From JAUMBM01 sp964441755 (GTDB lineage Bacteria > Bacteroidota > Bacteroidia > Chitinophagales > Saprospiraceae): a stretch of DNA of 15,293 nt. This document shows positions 12,511 to 15,293 of the stretch, piece by piece. Each line of letters begins with the position of its first letter. The first letter of the stretch is position 1. The notes under the pieces were generated by a model. The model ran no database searches. It was given only the letters and a program-made list of their open reading frames with translations, and was not told the DNA's origin. The position numbers were made by a program, and so were the translations under genes. The DNA lies in assembly GCA_964441755.1 (NCBI GenBank), contig CAYTVG010000039.1, forward strand, positions 1 to 15,293, in the 5' to 3' direction.

Positions 12511-15293
12511 CTACCCTTTAATCACCAGTCTTTGGTGAGCCACCTGTCTGCCCTCTTTCAATAAACGCAACCAGTAGACACCCTTTGGCATGGCCAATAC
12601 TGACCATCTCACTGCTTGCTCCTCCAGCATCTCACTCCGTACGAGCTGCCCTAGTAGATTATACCACTCAACTTCCATACCTGCTGCACCAACAATATGT
12701 ACTGCTTCCGATGCAGGGTTAGGATAAATTGAAATTTCTGGTGACTGAGCTTCCACTCCTTGTATGGCAAGGCTTCCAGCATACGCAGGTTCGGAGATGG
12801 ACAGGTGTGACGCCTGCAATGCTCCCGTATGCAGCCCCGCAGGCCTGTCTTCTGCAGGCTTACGGCCTGTGCCCTCCGTCTGCAGGTAGGCAGGATTGTC
12901 ATCATTGCCTTCCGACAAGCCAATCACCTGCACATCCGTAAATCGCACCACCACCTGCTCGCTGCCCGTACTCTCTGCAAACAGCCCCAGCTCTATGCAC
13001 TGCCCCATCGGGATGGCAAAGAAGAAGATCGACTGCCAGCTCTGGCCGTCGGCCGAGCTGTAGCCTATAAAATCATTGCCGCTGCGCACCAGCCGCAGCC
13101 AGCTTTGGTTGGGTAAAAAAAGCTGCTGTGACTGCAGCTGCCCGCCCGTCTGGCTTCTCACCTCGCGCCGGATGAAGGGCAGCATGTTGTTTTTCAGCAG
13201 CACCTTTTTCGACAGCACCGCATTGGTCTCCCGCAGCTGTATGCCGCCCCAGCCGCTGCCGGTAAGCCCTACGATCCGCGCCCGCAGCTCGCCATCGCCG
13301 CACAGCTGCCGCTGTACGCCGTAGTAGGCGTCGTTACCGCCGCCCAGCGTGCCCGCTGCACTGATCACCAGCTCATCGCTGCAGGCTCCCCAGTCTACAC
13401 TGCCCGTAGTGCCGCCCACGGATACTGCCTGCCAGCCGGCAGGCAGGCCGCTGCCGCCATCAACCGTGATGACGGCTTCGCAGCTGCTGCTGTTGCCCGC
13501 AGCGTCCGTCACCCGCAGGCTGCGCACCACCTCTTCTCCGGCCTGCGCACAGCTCAGCAGGCTGCCGCCTTCCACTGTCCGGCTCGTAATGCCGCAGTTG
13601 TCGGTGGAGCCGCCGTCCAGCAGTTCTCCCGTTAGTGTGAATGTTCCGTCTGTCCCCAGGGCTACCGTTGCATCGCGGCATACTGCCACCGGGGCTGTGT
13701 TGTCCATAATATCAAATGTATAGCTAATAACCGTCTCATTGCCGTCGGTGTCCGTACCCGTCAGCTCCAGCCGGTGGCTGCCCACCGGCAGGCGCATCGA
13801 CAGGCTGTAGCGCTGATTCGCATCGGGGCCTGTCACGCTCAGCGCCGGGGCTGGGGATACCCCCACCGCCGTCAGCACCGCTGCCAGCGTCGGCCGGTAG
13901 CCCGGCAGACTGCAGTTGTCCTGCACTTCCACCGTCCAGCTTAGGTTGGCTGCGCAGTCATCGGCATCGGCGCTGTAGGCCTGCTGCAGTTGCTGCTGCA
14001 ACTGCTGGCTGCCGTCACGCACTACCAGCACCGGAGGCGTCGCATCCTGACTGATGAGCACCGCTACACCGGGTGTCAGCGCAGGGTAACAACTGGTGGC
14101 CACATTGCAGCCGCCCGCACCCGCGATCGACAGCTCTATGCCGTAGCTGCCTACCCCCACATTCGCCACCGCTATGCTGGCCGGCAGCGTCACATTGCTG
14201 CCCAGCAGGCGGCTGGCGCCCGTTGCGGCCTCAATCATCCGCACATCAAAGCTGCCGCCGCTGCAGTAAGCACTCGACAGCTGCAGGGTAAATGAGCCGT
14301 CTGTACTGCCCGCACAGCTTGGGTGCTGCACAGCCTGTGCGGCTAGCCGTATCCCCGGCACACAGGGATCCTCATCATCCGGATCCACATCTGCATACAC
14401 CCCGTCACCGTCAAAGTCACAGGCGCTGTTGAGCCGGTCGGGTACGCAGGCATCCAGCGGATCGGGGTCCAGAAAGTCGCAGTAGCCATCACCGTCGGTG
14501 TCCGCACCGCGGCAGTAGTCGATCTGCGTATCCGCCTGCAGCTCCTCACCAAAATCGCAGTCTGCCGCCCTGGCCATCACCGACAGGCTGCCCTGCCAGC
14601 TCGTATCCCGAAGGCTCACCAGCAGTTGGCCGTCAGCCGCAAGGCTCACCAGCACCGGTGCAAAGTCTGCACTCAGCGGACTGTCGGGCGTACCTACCTG
14701 TCCACCCGAACTGAAGGTCAGCGGCTCGGCCAGCACAAATTCACGCCCCAGCGCACCGCTGTACAGCCGCAGTTCCACACTTGCACCCTGTACCTGATTG
14801 TCATACACCTGCAGCAGGAACAGCCGCCGTCCGCCCAGCACCTGGGCTGAGGCCACGCCCCGGAGCTGACCGCCAATGAAGGCGGCCACCCGGTCGTCGG
14901 CATGACTAAACAGGTAGTCAGGCGTGTAGCGCGCCTGCAGGGTCACACTCATGGTGTGGCTGTAGGCAGCGCCGTTGATGCTCCAGGCAGGCAATGGCAG
15001 GGGGGGGACCATGGCCGCCGGAAGCAGGGGGGATAAACTATAGTTCAGGCAGCTGCCTGTGTAGCTTGTTTCGTACTCAGCCAGCGCCACCACGCTGAAG
15101 GTCTCCCCGGGTGCCGCGTACTGCGGCGGTACGGTCTCAAATGAAGGTCCAGCATAGCCCGGCAGTAGCTCCAGCGACAGACTGCTCGCTGCCGTGTAGG
15201 CATTCAGCGTCTGCTCCGTGGCCTGTATCGCAAGGCTGGTACTGCCTGTCCAGGCAGAGCTACTTGGACTCAGGTAGAGCGTATCGTTGATAA
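12511..15293 (-). CDS. T9SS-exported multidomain surface protein, N terminus outside the window (partial)
   Basis: The stop TAG is at 12511-12513. The frame stays open from the GTG at 15093 through the window edge (66 more codons, with beta-sandwich-like residues and no signal peptide), so the true start lies beyond 15293. Numbering from that GTG: module A (36-142; AYSHTM, AAFIGGQLRG, YDNQVQG); a thrombospondin-3-like calcium-binding stretch (197-247; DTDGDGYCDFLDPDP, DFDGDGVYADVDP); a SprB-like repeat (252-331; HPSCAGSTDGSFTL to GSYGIELSIAGAGGC); two Ig/HYR-like domains (350-462, 463-545; DNTAPVAVCRDATVAL, VTDAAGNSS); a concanavalin/DUF1349-like sandwich (550-725; WGGIQLRE, RLVRSGNDFIGYSSADGQ); and a type A sorting domain (787-860; IYPNPASEAV, YNLLGQLV, GVYWLRL). 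SprB itself is a T9SS-secreted gliding adhesin; adhesion here is inference. A C8 run lies at 15000-15007. Confidence 0.92.
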   Translation of the reverse strand, partial: INDTLYLSPSSSAWTGSTSLAIQATEQTLNAYTAASSLSLELLPGYAGPSFETVPPQYAAPGETFSVVALAEYETSYTGSCLNYSLSPLLPAAMVPPLPLPAWSINGAAYSHTMSVTLQARYTPDYLFSHADDRVAAFIGGQLRGVASAQVLGGRRLFLLQVYDNQVQGASVELRLYSGALGREFVLAEPLTFSSGGQVGTPDSPLSADFAPVLVSLAADGQLLVSLRDTSWQGSLSVMARAADCDFGEELQADTQIDYCRGADTDGDGYCDFLDPDPLDACVPDRLNSACDFDGDGVYADVDPDDEDPCVPGIRLAAQAVQHPSCAGSTDGSFTLQLSSAYCSGGSFDVRMIEAATGASRLLGSNVTLPASIAVANVGVGSYGIELSIAGAGGCNVATSCYPALTPGVAVLISQDATPPVLVVRDGSQQLQQQLQQAYSADADDCAANLSWTVEVQDNCSLPGYRPTLAAVLTAVGVSPAPALSVTGPDANQRYSLSMRLPVGSHRLELTGTDTDGNETVISYTFDIMDNTAPVAVCRDATVALGTDGTFTLTGELLDGGSTDNCGITSRTVEGGSLLSCAQAGEEVVRSLRVTDAAGNSSSCEAVITVDGGSGLPAGWQAVSVGGTTGSVDWGACSDELVISAAGTLGGGNDAYYGVQRQLCGDGELRARIVGLTGSGWGGIQLRETNAVLSKKVLLKNNMLPFIRREVRSQTGGQLQSQQLFLPNQSWLRLVRSGNDFIGYSSADGQSWQSIFFFAIPMGQCIELGLFAESTGSEQVVVRFTDVQVIGLSEGNDDNPAYLQTEGTGRKPAEDRPAGLHTGALQASHLSISEPAYAGSLAIQGVEAQSPEISIYPNPASEAVHIVGAAGMEVEWYNLLGQLVRSEMLEEQAVRWSVLAMPKGVYWLRLLKEGRQVAHQRLVIKG
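14353..14505 (-). other. Thrombospondin type-3-like calcium-binding stretch
   Basis: Within residues 197-247 (numbered from the GTG at 15093), two D-x-D-G-D-G loops rich in Asp and Cys are separated by a Cys-containing linker. The pattern matches thrombospondin type-3 repeats, which bind calcium and act as rigid spacers in secreted proteins. It joins module A to the SprB-like repeat. Confidence 0.8.
14668..14988 (-). repeat. Module A, copy 3, in the second T9SS protein
   Basis: Residues 36-142, numbered from the GTG at 15093. It aligns along its whole length with the two copies in the giant protein: AW-x-x-N, AYS-x-TM, AF-x-G-x-x-LRG-x-A, FLL-x-VYDNQV-x-G, and a closing G-x-P-x-x-P. Here it is followed by a thrombospondin-3-like stretch instead of GWNWIS repeats, so the module has been used in different settings. 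Confidence 0.78.
15000..15007 (-). repeat. Homopolymeric tract: eight consecutive C on the coding strand
   Basis: The plus strand has G at 15000-15007, encoding the end of a Val codon, two Pro codons (CCC) and the start of a Leu codon. A second, shorter run (six bases) lies at 15027-15032. They sit upstream of every recognisable module in the visible part of the gene, so slippage would abolish the sorting domain. Confidence 0.8.

Noticed and set aside
13981..14012. CAG-like run encoding a Gln/Leu-rich stretch in the right-hand T9SS gene
   Set aside because: It is short, interrupted by CAA, CTG and TTG codons, and lies in a linker; it is not a strong repeat-expansion candidate.
15091..15093. 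GTG as the true start of the right-hand T9SS gene
   Set aside because: The frame continues open to the window edge with plausible beta-sandwich sequence, and no signal peptide follows the GTG, although a T9SS cargo needs one.
1..15293. tRNA, rRNA, CRISPR array, insertion sequence or integrase
   Set aside because: No cloverleaf, spaced identical repeats, transposase motifs or target-site duplications were seen; nearly all the sequence is covered by four genes.

Overview
The window looks like chromosomal DNA of a free-living member of the Bacteroidota. The evidence is two very large secreted proteins ending in type IX secretion (T9SS) type A sorting domains, a one-piece hybrid two-component regulator (sensor kinase, receiver and AraC domain in one chain), starts without Shine-Dalgarno sites but with A-rich leaders, and a TAnnTTTG-type -7 element. 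The module mix (LamG, SprB-like, HYR-like, thrombospondin-3-like, GWNWIS repeats) recalls Saprospiraceae/Lewinella-type genomes, but that placement is only an impression.

Layout, left to right. Positions 1-111 are a non-coding gap holding two abutting, perfectly paired long hairpins and a smaller stem. Positions 112-6990 (minus) encode a 2292-residue multidomain surface protein. It is preceded, 48 bases upstream on the same strand, by a 293-residue exported protein with a phage tail-collar-like C terminus (7039-7920, minus); the two probably form one transcript. A 347-base divergent intergenic region (7921-8267) carries a 25-base perfect palindrome, an 11-base direct repeat and a good -7 promoter element. 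Positions 8268-12317 (plus) encode the 1349-residue hybrid regulator. A strong hairpin terminator at 12344-12375 lies between it and a converging second T9SS-exported multidomain protein (12511 to beyond 15293, minus), whose N terminus is outside the window.

How the parts may work together (inference): the regulator, with its periplasmic propeller sensor, sits between two surface-protein loci. The two T9SS cargo proteins share an unnamed module of about 110 residues (two copies in one, one in the other), so they are related in design. No SusC/SusD pair or carbohydrate-active enzyme, the usual partners of such regulators, is in the window. The likely output is therefore surface adhesion or display rather than a standard polysaccharide-utilisation locus.

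The observations most worth checking are: a run of ten G inside the giant gene (a candidate phase-variation switch), the three-copy shared module, LamG domains that seem to be inserted inside a carboxypeptidase-regulatory-like domain, a low-GC central block with an unassigned conserved motif, the tail-collar protein in the surface-protein operon, and the palindrome upstream of the regulator.
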